Source of the DNA: Ginsengibacter sp963792025
Lineage (GTDB): Bacteria > Bacteroidota > Bacteroidia > Chitinophagales > Chitinophagaceae
Reading direction: 5' to 3'
Length of the DNA stretch: 64,000 nt
NCBI GenBank assembly: GCA_963792025.1
Contig: CAWBUS010000009.1
Span: 1-64,000 of the forward strand
A model generated the notes under the pieces. That model saw nothing but the letters and a program-made list of their open reading frames with translations. It was not told the DNA's origin and did no database searches. Shown here in pieces: positions 33,600 to 43,737 of the stretch (position 1 is its first letter; every line of letters begins with the position of its first letter). A program made the position numbers and the translations under genes.

Positions 33600-36491
33600 T
33601 TATCTTCCAATAACAAGTCTGTTATTACTTATTACATGGCCATCCTGAACCAAAACCACCACATAATAACCAGAACTTAATCTATTGGTAACATTGCTTA
33701 ATAAATAATTATGCTGGCCTTCGCTTTGCAATCCTAAATCAACAGAATACAAAGACCTGCCTTCAAGGTCAACAACTTTCAACATGGTATTTCCCGTTTT
33801 AGCAAGATTATAAACCGCTGTTGCATTTGCCTTGCCTGATAAAGGATTAGGAATAACCGATAATGTATTTGATATGATCTCATTCTGTAATCCCCGCGTG
33901 TCGCCTGATACATATAACGGTGACGCACCACCGGAGATATTTACGGTATAATCTTCCACCTCACCGTAAGTTAACGTTGCACATGGATTGGTTGAATAAC
34001 CTCCGTAATTCATTTGAATACGTAACCTTGTGGAACCATTCTTCGCCGTTGTTGGAACCTTAAATGATCCTGAAGCAGTTCCGGTTCTTGCGGACTTCAC
34101 TTCAAGTACCGTTTCGCCCGTACCGTTCAGTGTTCCATCCTGGTTGTAATCTATATATACCGTCCAGCTTTCTGCATATTTTGTTCCGGTGAATCCTGGT
34201 GTCATAGTAATTGTATAGGTAGAGCCCGCAGTAAGGTTAGCACTTAATGCAGTATAGTCGCCGTAACCACCATTATTGCCACTGGTGTTACTTATACTTC
34301 CCAACACAATCTTATTAATATACTCATAAGTTGTGGTTCCTTTAGACGCACAGTACGTAATTGTTCCGCTTGATGTAGCAAATGATGCGAGGCTGCTATA
34401 AGCGCTGTTTCCACCAGAACATACAGCTTGTACTTGGAACTGGTAGGTTGTTCCGGCAACGAGACCTGTTATATTATAAGAGGTACCAGTAATGTTACTA
34501 ACGGTAGTAAATGTGCCCGTCGATCCCACTTCGTATTGCAGGTTATAAGCTGATGCGCCTGAAACTGCCGTCCAGCCTACAGTTGCGGAGGTCGTAGTTA
34601 TTGCGGAAGAAGTTAACCCTCCCGGAATGGCGCAGCCACCCGTAGTTGTAAATGTTGCAGATGCTGTAAACTGCGACGTAGAGGTTGATGAACATACCGT
34701 TTGAACCTGCCACTCATAATTTGAACCAGCCGTAAGTCCGGTTGCATTATAAGTGTTGGAAGAAGCACTTGCAGTTGACCATGTTGATGTGCCAACAATT
34801 CTGTATTGAACATTATAACCTGTAGCTCCTGAAACAGCAGCCCAGCCAAATGTTGCGCTCGTGTTAGCTATATTGGTTGTTGTTAAACTACCCGGAGCAT
34901 TACAATTCGATGCAGCCGAAGCAGGGACGTGAGCGATTTGCGTTCCCCAGTTGCTACCCGTATTAGCCCATTCCTGGAAAGTCCAGAATGAACCATCAAC
35001 AGGATCAAAAGCGGTTCCGGAAAAATCGCCCCAGCGGTTACGTCCGCCGCCATATGTTTTATAATATCCGGCTAAGCCATTTACATATTGAACAGGAGTT
35101 TCAACAGTACTCGCGGCGTCGGTTGAAAGGTGCAGCGCATATTGAGCGCCGGCAAATGTTGTTGAACTTGAAGATGAATAGCCCACAAGCATATCGTTAT
35201 TTGCATTTACGTCAAGACTTGGATAGTAATACCATATTTGAGAATTTGCGTCAGCAATGCGATTAAACTGAAGAACAGTTAATGAAGACGGGTTTACCTG
35301 CCACCAATCAACACCTGAATTTGTTGTTGTTCCTGTAGCCGGAAGAAAAATAGTATGAGTAAACCATAAACTCCCGTTTCTATAGATTACACTATGAATA
35401 CGGGTATCGCCACACTCAATTCCATGAGAAGCAGATTCGCCGCTCTCTGGCGCCTTCAATAAGGTAGTAGGCTCTTTCCATGGTTGATTAATACCTAATT
35501 GGCTTCCTGCACTATAAACCGGCGCTGAAGGAGTTCCTGTAATGGTAGCGATATTTACATAACCATTTCCTCCCGAGTTTCCATTTCTGTCAGAAACCAG
35601 GTACAAGGTGTTTTGCGAAGCATCATAAGTAGTGGCCGGCGATAATAGAAGATTGGTAAGATCCGTAAAAGTTGTAGCCGTACCTGAGCCACCTGCATAC
35701 AATGTGGCTCTTGGCCACACATAGATATAACTTTTATTGGCACCACTGGCCGGAAAATCATTTCCTGTCATAACGATCCAATTATTGTTATAGCCCAACT
35801 GGTCATAATCCATAAAATCTGAAGGAGCGCTGGGAGTGCAAACTACTTTATATATGTACCAGCTTCCGGTAGGATCACCGGTTTGCGATATGGCCACTGC
35901 GAATGCACTCGGCGAACTGCTTGAAGTTCCCGTTTGTGCATCTATGCCAATAATAAACCTGTCGTTATTGGGATCATAAGTTATATGGGGATCATAAAAA
36001 TTATATAAGCCACTTGCAGAAAAGAAAGATGTGATGGAAACGGTGTTGTGTAAACTGCCATTGGATTTGTTGTAAATATTAAATTGTTGATTAGTTGTTT
36101 CTACAACGTAACTGGTACCAACTGCACCGTTTATGTCAGGCGGTATCAATGTTCCGTTATCAAGTATTCCCTGGAAATTCTGGCTGGCAACCGGTGAATT
36201 TAATTCAACCTGGTTGGCAGCATTAGTTTGCACAACTTGTTGCACTTTGGCATTCTTATCAACAGGTCCGGGTTTTAAAATAAATTTATCCCGATCTTCG
36301 CCCTGTTCAATAAAACGGGGCGTTAGTGTTACGGGTTTATTCTTTTCAGACTCCGCAATTTTTTTAAAATTGACAATGTCGGGAGTTCCAAAATTAAAAG
36401 TCGATTTCGTAACCTGTGCATCGGAATTCCCAAAAAAGGCAAGGCTTAAAATGCATATTGCAATTAAGCGAAAGAGTAAAGTTTGCTTCAT
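33600..36491 (-). CDS. Large secreted T9SS protein with propeller-like, FN3 and GEVED domains
   Basis: A 963-residue exported protein. It has a signal peptide (LIAICILSLAFFGNSDA), a long N-terminal domain of about 500 residues with repeated blade-like units (FYDPHITYDPNNDRFIIG), two fibronectin type III repeats (about residues 535-690, each with ATF/VGW-AVSGA-.YN-QY), a GEVED domain (YGEVEDYTV near residue 860) and a type A T9SS sorting domain (SVIPNPLSGKANA to the end). It is likely a cell-surface or secreted protein; the enzymatic role, if any, of the N-terminal domain is not evident. A strong terminator follows. Confidence 0.88.
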   Translation of the reverse strand: MKQTLLFRLIAICILSLAFFGNSDAQVTKSTFNFGTPDIVNFKKIAESEKNKPVTLTPRFIEQGEDRDKFILKPGPVDKNAKVQQVVQTNAANQVELNSPVASQNFQGILDNGTLIPPDINGAVGTSYVVETTNQQFNIYNKSNGSLHNTVSITSFFSASGLYNFYDPHITYDPNNDRFIIGIDAQTGTSSSSPSAFAVAISQTGDPTGSWYIYKVVCTPSAPSDFMDYDQLGYNNNWIVMTGNDFPASGANKSYIYVWPRATLYAGGSGTATTFTDLTNLLLSPATTYDASQNTLYLVSDRNGNSGGNGYVNIATITGTPSAPVYSAGSQLGINQPWKEPTTLLKAPESGESASHGIECGDTRIHSVIYRNGSLWFTHTIFLPATGTTTNSGVDWWQVNPSSLTVLQFNRIADANSQIWYYYPSLDVNANNDMLVGYSSSSSTTFAGAQYALHLSTDAASTVETPVQYVNGLAGYYKTYGGGRNRWGDFSGTAFDPVDGSFWTFQEWANTGSNWGTQIAHVPASAASNCNAPGSLTTTNIANTSATFGWAAVSGATGYNVQYRIVGTSTWSTASASSNTYNATGLTAGSNYEWQVQTVCSSTSTSQFTASATFTTTGGCAIPGGLTSSAITTTSATVGWTAVSGASAYNLQYEVGSTGTFTTVSNITGTSYNITGLVAGTTYQFQVQAVCSGGNSAYSSLASFATSSGTITYCASKGTTTYEYINKIVLGSISNTSGNNGGYGDYTALSANLTAGSTYTITMTPGFTGTKYAESWTVYIDYNQDGTLNGTGETVLEVKSARTGTASGSFKVPTTAKNGSTRLRIQMNYGGYSTNPCATLTYGEVEDYTVNISGGASPLYVSGDTRGLQNEIISNTLSVIPNPLSGKANATAVYNLAKTGNTMLKVVDLEGRSLYSVDLGLQSEGQHNYLLSNVTNRLSSGYYVVVLVQDGHVISNNRLVIGR

Positions 36492-36707
36492 GTAAATAGG
36501 TTTGTAAATGAATTTTGAAAAAGAACTTTTTTAAAAAATTTTTTCCGGTCAGGTGTACTATGGAGGAATGCGAAGGGACTTGAAATTTTCTCAATTTGTT
36601 GCTAAATATAAAAACAATTGAGATAATTTAATATAGTAAAGCTCCTAAAGTTTTAAACAATTGTAAATACAATTTATTTAAGCCGAAGAATTATTCAATT
36701 CTCTTTT

Positions 36708-38237
36708 TTAGTTCTTCATTTCAATAAATATGAAGGCCATAAGTGCCGATAGCGCAGCGAGCGCTGCACATATTCGCATAACATCCACGTAAATGTTTAT
36801 GAATCCATCTTTATAATCCCGTTCGATTTTAATTTTGCTTTCTTCATCTACAAAGGAAGGAACTTTTGCATCCCCAAGATTTACTGCCTGGGCGACAATC
36901 TCATTTTTTACTTCTTCTTTTAATGAAACGTTCTTCATCCTGCTATTCAAAAATCCCGTAAAAAATAAAATGGCCAACGCCCCGATAATGGCATTCGCAA
37001 ACACATTCGAAATGCGGCTGACGGCGTTATTAATTCCCGAAGCCGTTCCCGAATAATGACTGGCAACAGCGCCCATAACGGTTGTTGTAAGAGGCGTTAC
37101 AGTAAAGGACATGCCCAGGCCAAATAAGAATATTCCCGGTAAAAAAGTTGTCCAATACGACGATGGGCCATTTGTTTCCTTGACAAATGATAGTAATAAT
37201 AAACCAACCGCAACAACTGCCGGACCGAGAATAAGAAACCAACGAGGCCCGTATTTATCCACCAGTCCGCCAGACCATCTTGAAATAGTAATCAACAAAA
37301 TTGTAAAAGGAAGCAAAGTAAATCCCGCCTGCAACTGGCTGTAGCCTTGAGCTTGCACCATATTCAATGTAAGAAACAACATAGCGCATGTAAGAGCTGC
37401 ATATAAAAAAAATGTAAGCAGGTTAGCGCCACTGAAAGTTCTATTATTAAACAATTCCAAAGGCATCATGGGATGTTTAGTTCTCTTCTCAATAATTATA
37501 AAAATTATTAAAGAAAGAAATCCGGCTGCGAGCGAAACATATACTTGCCAGTTATCAAATCCTGTTTGCGGAATTTTTAAGAATCCATAAGTTAATAAAG
37601 CAAGCCCCGCCACCACGGCAAAAGATCCTGCATAATCCAATGATTGCCCTGATGTTTCATCGCTGCTTTCTGGTACTTTACGCCAGAGAATTATTAATGA
37701 AGAAATACCTATCGGCACATTTATAAAAAATATTACCCTCCATAATCCTGCATCGGCTAAGGCGCCACCAAGTATTGGCCCGCCAACGGTAACTATCGTT
37801 GTAATTGCTGACCACGTGCCTATTGCTTTTCCTCTTTCATTTTTACCAAAGGTTGCGTTAATAATTGAAAGACTTCCGGGAATCATTAATGCGCCACCGA
37901 TTCCCTGCAAGGTTCTGAATATAATAATGTAGTAAACAGAAGGAGCAAAACCACAGGCGGCTGATGCAAGCATAAAAACCGCTATGCCAATCATGAAGAT
38001 TTTTTTCCGCCCAAGTTTATCACCTAATGAACCGCCAGGCAAGATAAGTGCGGCGAGCATTAGTAAGTAAGAATTTAGCAACCAGAACAAATCGGCTCCT
38101 GTAGCATTTAAATCCTTTTGAAGAGAAGGCAATACCACATTCAATGCGGTGCCATCAATAAAAGCCATAGCAGAAGCGAGAATAACAGAGGCCATGAGCC
38201 ATTTCCCTTTTGTGCTGCCAAGTTTTATCGCTTCCAT
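36708..38237 (-). CDS. DHA2-family MFS drug exporter (EmrB/QacA type)
   Basis: A 509-residue proton-coupled exporter of the 14-helix DHA2 family. Motif A appears as GGSLGDKLGRKK, motif C-like GIGGALMIPGSLSIINATFG, and the helical pattern runs to the C-terminus. Substrates are likely hydrophobic drugs or metabolites but cannot be read from the sequence. No membrane-fusion protein is adjacent. Confidence 0.9.
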   Translation of the reverse strand: MEAIKLGSTKGKWLMASVILASAMAFIDGTALNVVLPSLQKDLNATGADLFWLLNSYLLMLAALILPGGSLGDKLGRKKIFMIGIAVFMLASAACGFAPSVYYIIIFRTLQGIGGALMIPGSLSIINATFGKNERGKAIGTWSAITTIVTVGGPILGGALADAGLWRVIFFINVPIGISSLIILWRKVPESSDETSGQSLDYAGSFAVVAGLALLTYGFLKIPQTGFDNWQVYVSLAAGFLSLIIFIIIEKRTKHPMMPLELFNNRTFSGANLLTFFLYAALTCAMLFLTLNMVQAQGYSQLQAGFTLLPFTILLITISRWSGGLVDKYGPRWFLILGPAVVAVGLLLLSFVKETNGPSSYWTTFLPGIFLFGLGMSFTVTPLTTTVMGAVASHYSGTASGINNAVSRISNVFANAIIGALAILFFTGFLNSRMKNVSLKEEVKNEIVAQAVNLGDAKVPSFVDEESKIKIERDYKDGFINIYVDVMRICAALAALSALMAFIFIEMKN

Positions 38238-38315
38238 TAGTAGAAAACATTTTATTAAAAAGCATTACAATTTACCTGGTATAGTTGCCAGATGTACAGC
38301 AACTATCTATAACGG

Positions 38316-38777
38316 TCATAGAGATTTTATATTCATTCGCATTTCAATCATGTGTTTTACAAAGCCCGTTTTTTCGTAGGCCCGTATCGCATTATCATTA
38401 TTGAAATACACGTCCAGCCTCATTTCGGTAACGTTTTGCGCAGCACTCCAGGTTTTTAATCCGTCAATAATTTTTTGATTTACTCCCCTTCCACGGTAAT
38501 CGGGATCAACATACATAAATCCTAAATAAGAACGTTTTGGATGTTGCAAATAAGGTTTGGCTTCTTCCAGTCGTGCATATCCCGAACCAATAATTTTGCC
38601 GTTCAATTCTGCCACTAACAATTCAATGTGCAATGCCTTGATCATTTCTTCAATGTCATAATAATGAATAAGGCCACGCTTTAAGGTCACATCAAATGGT
38701 CTTTCAGCTTTAATTACGCCCTGTTCAAAACGAAGCAGTGTTTCCAAATCATTAAAGGTTGCCTTTCTTATTAGCAT
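38316..38777 (-). CDS. GNAT family N-acetyltransferase
   Basis: A 153-residue acetyl-CoA-dependent acetyltransferase. The acetyl-CoA-binding motif A is YVDPDYRGRGVNQKIIDGLK, and the C-terminal NNDNAIRAYEKTGF segment is the usual helix-strand of GNAT enzymes. The substrate (amine or protein N-terminus) is unknown. It lies upstream of the MFS exporter on the same strand with a 78-base gap. Confidence 0.9.
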   Translation of the reverse strand: MLIRKATFNDLETLLRFEQGVIKAERPFDVTLKRGLIHYYDIEEMIKALHIELLVAELNGKIIGSGYARLEEAKPYLQHPKRSYLGFMYVDPDYRGRGVNQKIIDGLKTWSAAQNVTEMRLDVYFNNDNAIRAYEKTGFVKHMIEMRMNIKSL

Positions 38778-38909
38778 AAATTCACTTTTAATTATTATTG
38801 TATAACAAACTTTTTTAGCAAAATAATTACTATAAATTCAAATAAAAATGAAACATTTAAAATGTATAACTGTTTCGTTCGTCCATGGTACTAACAGTTA
38901 AAAGAAATT

Positions 38910-39941
38910 ATGTCGTTAAAGATTACAGGTAAGAATCCATCAGGCAGGCTGCTGGAAAAAATAAAACAATCGCCCAATTATAAAAATGAGGCTTTTCAAA
39001 ACTTATCAGAAACACCCATGATACTGCAGGATACATCGTATTATGAATTAATTAAAAAAACGATCAATAGAAATCCTGATGTAAAACCTCCCTCAAAATT
39101 GCCTTCAGTTAAAACTGATTTAAAAAATATTAATAGCAATCAACCTGTGATCGTATGGTTTGGACATTCTTCTTATTTCATAAGAATTGATAATAAAAAT
39201 ATTTTAGTTGATCCTGTTTTCAGCGGTAACGCCTCGCCGGTTTCTTTTATGGTAAATGCTTTTGAAGGGAGTGATATTTATACCACCGATGATTTTCCAC
39301 AGATTAATTTTTTGATTCTTACTCATGATCATTATGATCATCTCGACTATAAAACGATCAAAAAATTAAAATCCAAAGTAGAAAGAATTTACTGCTCGTT
39401 AGGTGTTTCATCTCACTTGATTTATTGGGGCTTCGATGAAAATTCAATTACTGAAATAGATTGGTGGCAAACTGATAATATGACTAACGGTATGACTTTA
39501 ACCGCATCGCCAGCAAGACATTTTTCCGGTCGCGGATTAAAACGATTTAAAACTTTTTGGTCTTCGTTCATTTTAAAAACGGCATCACATACTTTATATC
39601 TTGGCGGCGACTCAGGCTATGATTTTCATTTCAAAAAGATTGGTGAAAAGTATGGGCCCTTCGATATTGCTATTCTTGAATGCGGGCAATATAATACAGC
39701 GTGGCCGCTGATTCACATGATGCCGGAACAAACATTTCAAGCGGCTCTCGACCTGAAAGCAAAAGTTTTATTGCCCGTCCACTGGGGTAAATTCACGCTA
39801 TCTATGCACCCTTGGAACGAACCGGTGCAAAGAGTTTTAAAGGCCGCTGCTTCACACAAGTTAAAAGTGACCACACCGCTGATTGGTGAACCGGTTATTT
39901 TGAATGAAGCATATCCGGATAAACCCTGGTGGAATTTTTAG
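38910..39941 (+). CDS. MBL-fold metallo-hydrolase (NAPE-PLD/UlaG-like)
   Basis: A 343-residue metallo-beta-lactamase-fold enzyme. The metal site is LTHDHYDHLDY (residues ~147-157), with further ligands in ASPARHFSGRG and LGGDSGYD, then PVHWGKF. Domain architecture and spacing resemble N-acylphosphatidylethanolamine phospholipase D-like hydrolases. The natural substrate cannot be inferred. It is a single gene, convergent with the ABC exporter across 45 bases. Confidence 0.9.
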   Translation: MSLKITGKNPSGRLLEKIKQSPNYKNEAFQNLSETPMILQDTSYYELIKKTINRNPDVKPPSKLPSVKTDLKNINSNQPVIVWFGHSSYFIRIDNKNILVDPVFSGNASPVSFMVNAFEGSDIYTTDDFPQINFLILTHDHYDHLDYKTIKKLKSKVERIYCSLGVSSHLIYWGFDENSITEIDWWQTDNMTNGMTLTASPARHFSGRGLKRFKTFWSSFILKTASHTLYLGGDSGYDFHFKKIGEKYGPFDIAILECGQYNTAWPLIHMMPEQTFQAALDLKAKVLLPVHWGKFTLSMHPWNEPVQRVLKAAASHKLKVTTPLIGEPVILNEAYPDKPWWNF

Positions 39942-39986
39942 ACCTATCTGTATATCTAACTGTAAAGAATATACGTAAATAATTTT

Positions 39987-41816
39987 CTACCTGTATCCTT
40001 GTGCCTGCAGGTGAAACAATTCAGCATACCTGCCTTCCTGTTGCAATAATTCCTCATGGCTCCCAAGTTGAATCATTTCTCCCTGGTCCATTACCAGTAT
40101 ACGATCCGCCATGCGAACTGTAGAGAACCGGTGAGAGATAAGTACTGCAGTTTTTCCTTTCGTTAGTTCCGCGAAGCGCTGGAATACCTGGTACTCTGCA
40201 CGGGCATCAAGAGCGCTCGTTGGCTCATCTAAAATGAGTAACTGTGCCTCTTTCATGTAGGCACGTGCCAAGGCAATCTTCTGCCATTCGCCGCCACTCA
40301 ATTCTATGCCATTATTAAAACGGCGACCCAACGCCTGGTCATATTTTCCAGGCAGTCTTTCCGCAAGCAGGTTGGCTAAACTTTTTTCAGCAGATGTTTC
40401 AATTAAAGAACGGTTATCTTGTTCATCAATATTTCCTGCAGCAATATTTTGCGCAAAGCTCATTTGATAGCGAAGAAAATCCTGGAAAATAATGCCGGTA
40501 TTTTTTCGAAGATCCATGATATCGTATTCCCTCAAGTCTATTCCATCCAGCAATATCCGGCCTTCAGTAGGATCATATAAACGTGCAAGCAATTTTACCA
40601 AAGTAGTTTTGCCTGCACCATTTTCACCAACCAATGCAAGCTTTTCACCAACATTCAATGTAAAACTCAAATGACGGTTGGCCCATTTGTCACTATTGTG
40701 ATACTTAAAGCCTACATCTTCAAATGTAAAGCCATGCTTAATAGGGTTTGGAAACAAAACTGGTTTTGGTGCAACGGTGATCTTTGGTTCTATTTCAAAA
40801 AAGTCAAAAAAGTCACGCAGGTAAATAGCACCTTGCGAAACACTGGTAAAGCGTGATAAAATATTTTCGAGTAAGCTTCTCAGTTGCCTGAACGAACCCG
40901 CAAGAAAAGTAAGGGTACCAATGGTAAGAACACCTTCAACTGTTTTTAAGATCATTACAACATACGCTGTATAATAACCGAGGCTTCCGAGGAGCGCAAA
41001 CACAGTTCCCCACGAAGCACGCTTTATGGAAAGCTTTTTATTATCATCATAAAATTTATTACTCAGTGTTCTAAAGCGATCAATCAAAAAACCCGACAAA
41101 TTAAACAACTTCACTTCTTTAGCGGTTTCATCGCTGGCGCCGAGATAACGCATGTAATCCAGCTCTCTTCGTTCGGGCGTTTGACCACGAGTCAACGCAT
41201 AACTGCGATCATTAAAATAAGACTCGCCCAGGAATGCGGGAACAATTGCTATCAGCAACAATAATATCAGCCAGGGGTTAAATGCCATTAAACCAACTGC
41301 AAGAAATGCCATTGTTATCAGGTCCTGCACCTGCGTAAGAATTTGTGACAGTAAAATAGTACGCCCGATGGTTTGTTGCCTTGCCCGTTCGAGTTTGTCG
41401 TAAAATTCTGAATCTTCAAACTGGTCTAAATCCAGGGTGGCAGCATGCTCCATAATTTTTACAGACGTATAATTAGAAAAGAGATCGCCGAGCAAACTAT
41501 CAACCAACGCTGTCGCACGGGCCAGCGCATCCGATATTATTGCTAATGCAAATTCTGCAGCAACCAACTTCCACAAATAGGTATGATCTGTTGCGGTACC
41601 CCTGCTTAACAGTACAACTTCATCTATAATAAGTTTGCCAACATATAGTATACTTACGGGTATGGCTGAACGAAGTAGACGTAACACTCCATTCAGTATC
41701 GTGTACCAATGATTGGTTTGCCATACCAGTTTAAAAAACCGTGGGAGATTACCAAACGCAACTAATTTTTCTTTAAGCGTAGGTTTGGGAATTACATTTA
41801 CAACAGGTCTGGCCAT
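39987..41816 (-). CDS. ABC exporter, fused permease and ATPase
   Basis: A 609-residue homodimeric-type exporter. The membrane domain (six helices, residues ~40-330) precedes an ATPase with Walker A GENGAGKTT, signature LSGGEWQKIALARA, Walker B LLILDEPTSALD and the H-loop in VLISHRFST. It starts 37 bases after the alkB stop with no terminator between, so it may be the last gene of the ada-alkB operon. Substrate unknown; a link to alkylation stress is a context inference. Confidence 0.92.
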   Translation of the reverse strand: MARPVVNVIPKPTLKEKLVAFGNLPRFFKLVWQTNHWYTILNGVLRLLRSAIPVSILYVGKLIIDEVVLLSRGTATDHTYLWKLVAAEFALAIISDALARATALVDSLLGDLFSNYTSVKIMEHAATLDLDQFEDSEFYDKLERARQQTIGRTILLSQILTQVQDLITMAFLAVGLMAFNPWLILLLLIAIVPAFLGESYFNDRSYALTRGQTPERRELDYMRYLGASDETAKEVKLFNLSGFLIDRFRTLSNKFYDDNKKLSIKRASWGTVFALLGSLGYYTAYVVMILKTVEGVLTIGTLTFLAGSFRQLRSLLENILSRFTSVSQGAIYLRDFFDFFEIEPKITVAPKPVLFPNPIKHGFTFEDVGFKYHNSDKWANRHLSFTLNVGEKLALVGENGAGKTTLVKLLARLYDPTEGRILLDGIDLREYDIMDLRKNTGIIFQDFLRYQMSFAQNIAAGNIDEQDNRSLIETSAEKSLANLLAERLPGKYDQALGRRFNNGIELSGGEWQKIALARAYMKEAQLLILDEPTSALDARAEYQVFQRFAELTKGKTAVLISHRFSTVRMADRILVMDQGEMIQLGSHEELLQQEGRYAELFHLQAQGYR

Positions 41817-41853
41817 CCTTACATTAATTGAGCTGCGAATTTAAGTCAATTGT

Positions 41854-42462
41854 TTATTGCTTTTCGAGCATGACCCTGAAAGTAAGATTGATCCTTGGGG
41901 TTAATATTTTTTTTGATTTCGGTAAACTGTGCTGCCAATTGGTTTGTGTGCTTCCCTGCATAAGCAACAGACTTCCGCTTTGCAAAATAATCGAGAGAGT
42001 TTCTTTAGTTTGTTTGTGTCGCAGCATAAACTTTCTTTCTGCACCAAAACTTAATGACGCAATCGCGGAGTCGGTTTGTAGCGTTTTCTCATCGTCACTA
42101 TGCCAGGCCATGCCTTCATCGCCGTTGTGATATAAATTAAGAAGACATGAGTTGAAAACGGTTCCTGTTTTTCCATCAACCAGGTTCTTTAAAGCAAGTA
42201 ACTCTATTGTCCACGGCAAAGCAATTTTTGTTTTATTGGAATAGGCATATTCAAAGCCGGCATCGGCATACCAGGCCACTTTTCGTTTGGTAACAATATG
42301 TTTTCCAAAAATTACAGCTTCATCATTTTTCCATTCGATTGTATGCAATAATTTTTTAAAGTAAAAATCAGCTTCCTGTTCATTCAATACTTTTCCATGA
42401 TATTGCACCAATCCATCCTTCTGTAGAATTGTGGTTATTTCTTCATCATTAAACAGATCCAT
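41854..42462 (-). CDS. alkB: AlkB-type alkylation repair dioxygenase
   Basis: A 202-residue Fe(II)/2-oxoglutarate oxygenase that repairs 1-methyladenine and 3-methylcytosine by oxidative demethylation. The Fe ligands are the HxD of MAWHSDDEK and the His in TNWQHSLPKSKK; PRINLTFR supplies the 2-oxoglutarate-binding arginines. The start overlaps the Zn-binding protein gene by 14 bases. The size is that of the short ALKBH2-like bacterial AlkB group. Confidence 0.92.
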   Translation of the reverse strand: MDLFNDEEITTILQKDGLVQYHGKVLNEQEADFYFKKLLHTIEWKNDEAVIFGKHIVTKRKVAWYADAGFEYAYSNKTKIALPWTIELLALKNLVDGKTGTVFNSCLLNLYHNGDEGMAWHSDDEKTLQTDSAIASLSFGAERKFMLRHKQTKETLSIILQSGSLLLMQGSTQTNWQHSLPKSKKILTPRINLTFRVMLEKQ

Positions 42463-42712
42463 TTTTCCATTTTTTATATTCGTATTTCATGCAGTTTCCA
42501 CAGGGCCTGTAGCCTTCGTTAATGGCTTCCTGTTCCGATGAAAAGAACACACGATTTTCAATTTTCATTCTTTTTCCAGAAGCACATGTTAATAATCCAT
42601 AGATTTTTAAATTACCGTTTCCGGCCAAAATAATTGTTCCTTGCGCTATTAATAATTTCAGCTTCCTTCTCCCCGCGAAATCCATAGGATTTAAAGCAAC
42701 ATGATACAACAT
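42449..42712 (-). CDS. Stand-alone Ada-type Zn-binding protein
   Basis: An 87-residue protein resembling the N-terminal metal-binding domain of E. coli Ada, which takes methyl groups from phosphotriesters in DNA. The matching region runs from YGLLTCASGKRMK to EGYRPCGNCMKYEYKKW. Only three cysteines are present (C43, C71, C74), against four Zn ligands in Ada; the missing one aligns with the methyl-accepting Cys38. It may therefore bind Zn differently or lack phosphotriester repair. It is encoded between ada and alkB in one operon, a physical split of what is one protein in E. coli. Confidence 0.8.
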   Translation of the reverse strand: MLYHVALNPMDFAGRRKLKLLIAQGTIILAGNGNLKIYGLLTCASGKRMKIENRVFFSSEQEAINEGYRPCGNCMKYEYKKWKNGSV

Positions 42713-42748
42713 AATATTGTTTTAACTTTTTGGCTTTTTTAAATTACT

Positions 42749-43597
42749 TTATTGCTGTGTAGAATTTTTAGCTGCCTCCCACCCTATCATGGCCGTTTTG
42801 CGATTACCGCCCCATTGATATTGCCCGAAGTTGCCCGTTGATTGTATAACCCGGTGGCAGGGTATTAAGAATGCTACCGGGTTATCACCTATGGCAGAAC
42901 CTACAGCCCGGGAGGCTTTGGGATTATGTATGCTTTTTGCAATCTCACCATAGGTTGATAATTGTCCCATTGGAATTTTCAACAACGTCTCCCATACTTT
43001 TATTTGAAATTGCGTTCCTTTTAAATGAAGCTTTATTTTATTGAGCCTTGTCCAGTCGTGCGTAAAGATGTACAAAGCATTTTGTTGAATAAGATCCACC
43101 ATTTGTTTGTAAACGGCATTCGGAAAATTCTTTTGCAGAGCTTTCAATGCTTCCATTTCTTCATCTGCAAAAGCCATATAACAAATACCTTTTGATGTAG
43201 ATGCCACCAGGATATTTCCAAACGGGCTTTCTGCATAACTGTAATTTATCAAAAGATTTTCACCACCATTCTTGTATTCGCCGGGCGTCATGCCTTCAAT
43301 ATTGATGAACAAGTCGTGCAAACGGCCGGTACCGGAAAGGCCGGTTTCAAAAGCTGCATCAGCCAAAGTTGAGTGATTTTGTTTCAACACATTTTTTGCA
43401 TATTCCACACTTACATATTGCAAAAATTTCTTCGGGCTTACCCCCGCCCATTCACTAAAAAGGCGTTGAAAATGAAACGGGCTCAGGTGTATATTGCTCG
43501 CTATTTCATCGAGAGAAGGCTGCGATTTGAAATTACTGTCGATATAAGCGATGGCCTCTTCGATTCTGCTGAAATTTGTCTTTTCTGATTCTTTCAT
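42749..43597 (-). CDS. ada: AraC/O6-methylguanine methyltransferase fusion (Ada C-terminal type)
   Basis: A 282-residue protein with an AraC helix-turn-helix (residues ~10-105; PSLDEIASNIHLSPFHFQRL) fused to a methylguanine-DNA methyltransferase (residues ~110-275) with the acceptor Cys in the PCHRVIQSTG motif. It repairs O6-methylguanine suicidally and probably activates its own operon. It lacks the Zn-binding N-domain of E. coli Ada, which appears as a separate gene 36 bases downstream. The clear promoter upstream makes this the first gene of the operon ada, Zn protein, alkB, and perhaps the ABC exporter. Confidence 0.92.
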   Translation of the reverse strand: MKESEKTNFSRIEEAIAYIDSNFKSQPSLDEIASNIHLSPFHFQRLFSEWAGVSPKKFLQYVSVEYAKNVLKQNHSTLADAAFETGLSGTGRLHDLFINIEGMTPGEYKNGGENLLINYSYAESPFGNILVASTSKGICYMAFADEEMEALKALQKNFPNAVYKQMVDLIQQNALYIFTHDWTRLNKIKLHLKGTQFQIKVWETLLKIPMGQLSTYGEIAKSIHNPKASRAVGSAIGDNPVAFLIPCHRVIQSTGNFGQYQWGGNRKTAMIGWEAAKNSTQQ

Positions 43598-43616
43598 TTA
43601 CTATTTATTTAAAAGA

Positions 43617-43624
43617 CAAAATTA
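43617..43624 (-). promoter_or_regulatory. Putative promoter of the ada operon
   Basis: The minus strand has TAATTTTG (43624 to 43617) with GTTG about 20 bases upstream, 20 bases before the ada ATG. Ada-type activators bind just upstream of such promoters. Confidence 0.5.
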
Positions 43625-43737
43625 AAAATGACAACTTCTTATAACAACCCGAAACTTGCTGAGTTGTAACTTTCCGTAATTTATTTTCGATCACCGCCTT
43701 TTCCACAATATTTTTAGTCTAAAATAAATTTAGTCTT

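Noticed and set aside
36492..36707. Possible gene or riboswitch in the AT-rich gap before the large T9SS gene
   Set aside because: No frame, hairpin or conserved aptamer pattern could be made out; only short AT-rich repeats.
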